Below, one piece after another: positions 63,174-64,000 of a stretch of 64,000 bases of DNA. The notes beneath the pieces were generated by a model. That model was not told the origin of the DNA, made no database searches, and worked only from the letters and a program-made list of their open reading frames with translations. The position numbers and the translations under genes were made by a program. This stretch comes from Crocinitomicaceae bacterium (GTDB taxonomy: Bacteria > Bacteroidota > Bacteroidia > Flavobacteriales_D > Crocinitomicaceae). The stretch is taken from the NCBI GenBank assembly GCA_022447665.1, contig JAKVAQ010000001.1:157899-221898 (forward strand), written 5' to 3'. The first letter of the stretch is position 1, and each line of letters starts with the position of its first letter.

Positions 63174-63986
63174 CTATTTCAGCTTAGCCTTTACAATTAA
63201 TCTGTAAATAGGAAAGAAAAACCAAACGAAAGGAGCAATGGTATAATGCCACCAAGGTTTATAACTCCTTCTGCGCCCAGACATAAGTTTCGCAATTCGT
63301 TTTGCTGCCTGTACTGGTGACATTGCCGGTACCTTTTGGTATTTTTCATTTGGCTCTATCATTCGAGTTCTAACAAGGGGAAAGTAGATAGTTGATGTAG
63401 ATAGACCCAACTTGTTTAACTCTATTTCATTCGCCCTGAACCATTGATCAAATGCCGTTTTTGATGCTTGATAAACTGACCAAAAAGGAGGTGGCGGATA
63501 AAGGACATTAATTGCAGACACATTTATTACTTTTCCTTTAGTCTGCGCCAACGAAGGAATTAAACCCAACATGAGATGTACTGGAGCTAAATAATTAATA
63601 TCATTAGTTCGTGTTACGTCATGAAATCTATCTAAAGATTCGAGTAAAGGACGACGAATTGACTTACCTGCATTTAAAATCAGAAAATCGACTGAGCTGT
63701 TTTTGATACAATTAATAAATTCTATCCGTTCATTTTCATTTCTCAAATCAACAGCATATACTTCCGATGTAGAGTTTTTGGAATCTACTAGTTCCTTTAG
63801 TTCATCTAACTTATCCTTCGTTCTGGCAACTAAAATTAAATGCGTTTGAAATTCCGATAAGTAAAGTGCAAGCTCCTTACCAATGCCAAAGCTCGCACCA
63901 GTAATTAAAATAGTTTTATCCTCAACTACACGTCTAACCTTATTCTGAGGCAAAAGTACCGGTGGAAATAGAATGTGTTTTAACAA
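63174..63986 (-). CDS. Short-chain dehydrogenase/reductase
   Basis: A 270-residue classical SDR. TGASFGIGKELALYLSEF is the NAD(P)-binding TGxxxGxG motif, LILNAGKSIRR the NNAG-like motif, INVSAINVL the catalytic Ser and VYQASK the YxxxK pair. A hydrophobic C-terminal stretch (YTIAPFVWFFFPIYRLIV) may anchor it to the membrane. ATG at 63986, 14 bp from the window edge, so more operon genes may lie upstream. It is coupled to the ligase gene. Confidence 0.92.
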   Translation of the reverse strand: MLKHILFPPVLLPQNKVRRVVEDKTILITGASFGIGKELALYLSEFQTHLILVARTKDKLDELKELVDSKNSTSEVYAVDLRNENERIEFINCIKNSSVDFLILNAGKSIRRPLLESLDRFHDVTRTNDINYLAPVHLMLGLIPSLAQTKGKVINVSAINVLYPPPPFWSVYQASKTAFDQWFRANEIELNKLGLSTSTIYFPLVRTRMIEPNEKYQKVPAMSPVQAAKRIAKLMSGRRRSYKPWWHYTIAPFVWFFFPIYRLIVKAKLK

Positions 63987-64000
63987 GTAAAAAGCTTTGG

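Overview
The window looks like a chromosome segment of a Bacteroidota bacterium, most likely order Flavobacteriales. The evidence is type IX secretion: an SprE/PorW lipoprotein, and type A and type B C-terminal sorting domains. Further evidence is DUF2723, DUF3078, SprB-like repeats, a TonB receptor with a carboxypeptidase-regulatory-like domain, and promoters of the TTTG-N(~20)-TAnnTTTG type. The DNA is AT-rich. I cannot name genus or species.

Left flank (1-5.5 kb). The edge holds the truncated end of an outer-membrane barrel gene running into a 63-bp tandem repeat. A polysaccharide deacetylase and a giant DUF2723 membrane protein follow, then an intact tRNA-Gln(TTG) with promoter and terminator.

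Accessory region (5.5-21.6 kb). The 3' end of tRNA-Gln recurs as a 17-bp exact copy at 16817-16833 and a shorter imperfect copy at 19801-19816, each followed by a terminator-like hairpin. The first two copies are also followed by a shared ~100-bp sequence. I read this as two elements inserted in tandem at the tRNA. No integrase remains. Intact cargo: a TonB receptor plus lipoprotein behind a palindromic operator, a choloylglycine-hydrolase-type enzyme, a small lipoprotein, a Crp-like regulator with a SMP-30/strictosidine-synthase-like lipoprotein and a DUF1772-like membrane protein, and rlmG. Broken cargo: a propeller/SpoIIE sensor phosphatase with four lesions, a helix-turn-helix fragment, a thioredoxin-like fragment, a DUF1573 gene, a lipocalin-like gene that lost its 5' end where rlmG stops, and a SpoIIE protein with its catalytic core deleted. 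Apart from the cut barrel gene at the left edge, all the gene decay I found lies here.

Right part (21.7-64 kb). Genes are intact and tightly packed. The most striking block is 29.4-40.6 kb. SpoIIM-like, DUF4129, DUF4350, MoxR and DUF58 genes overlap or abut, and the same chain continues into a SiaB-type kinase with two kinase-like domains and a SiaC-type phosphoprotein. A SpoIIE/PP2C phosphatase and a V4R-domain histidine kinase face them from the other strand. This looks like a Sia-type phospho-switch wired to a MoxR/DUF58 membrane system.

The remainder is housekeeping and envelope work: sprE/porW, aminopeptidase P, a bacilliredoxin, an FAD oxidoreductase, an M14 peptidase, ComF, nrdB-nrdA, alpha/beta hydrolases, a HAD phosphatase with kdsB, lipB, a PTPS/QueD enzyme, sorted surface proteins, mscL, an RDD protein, and an acyl-CoA-ligase-like enzyme with a short-chain dehydrogenase at the right edge.
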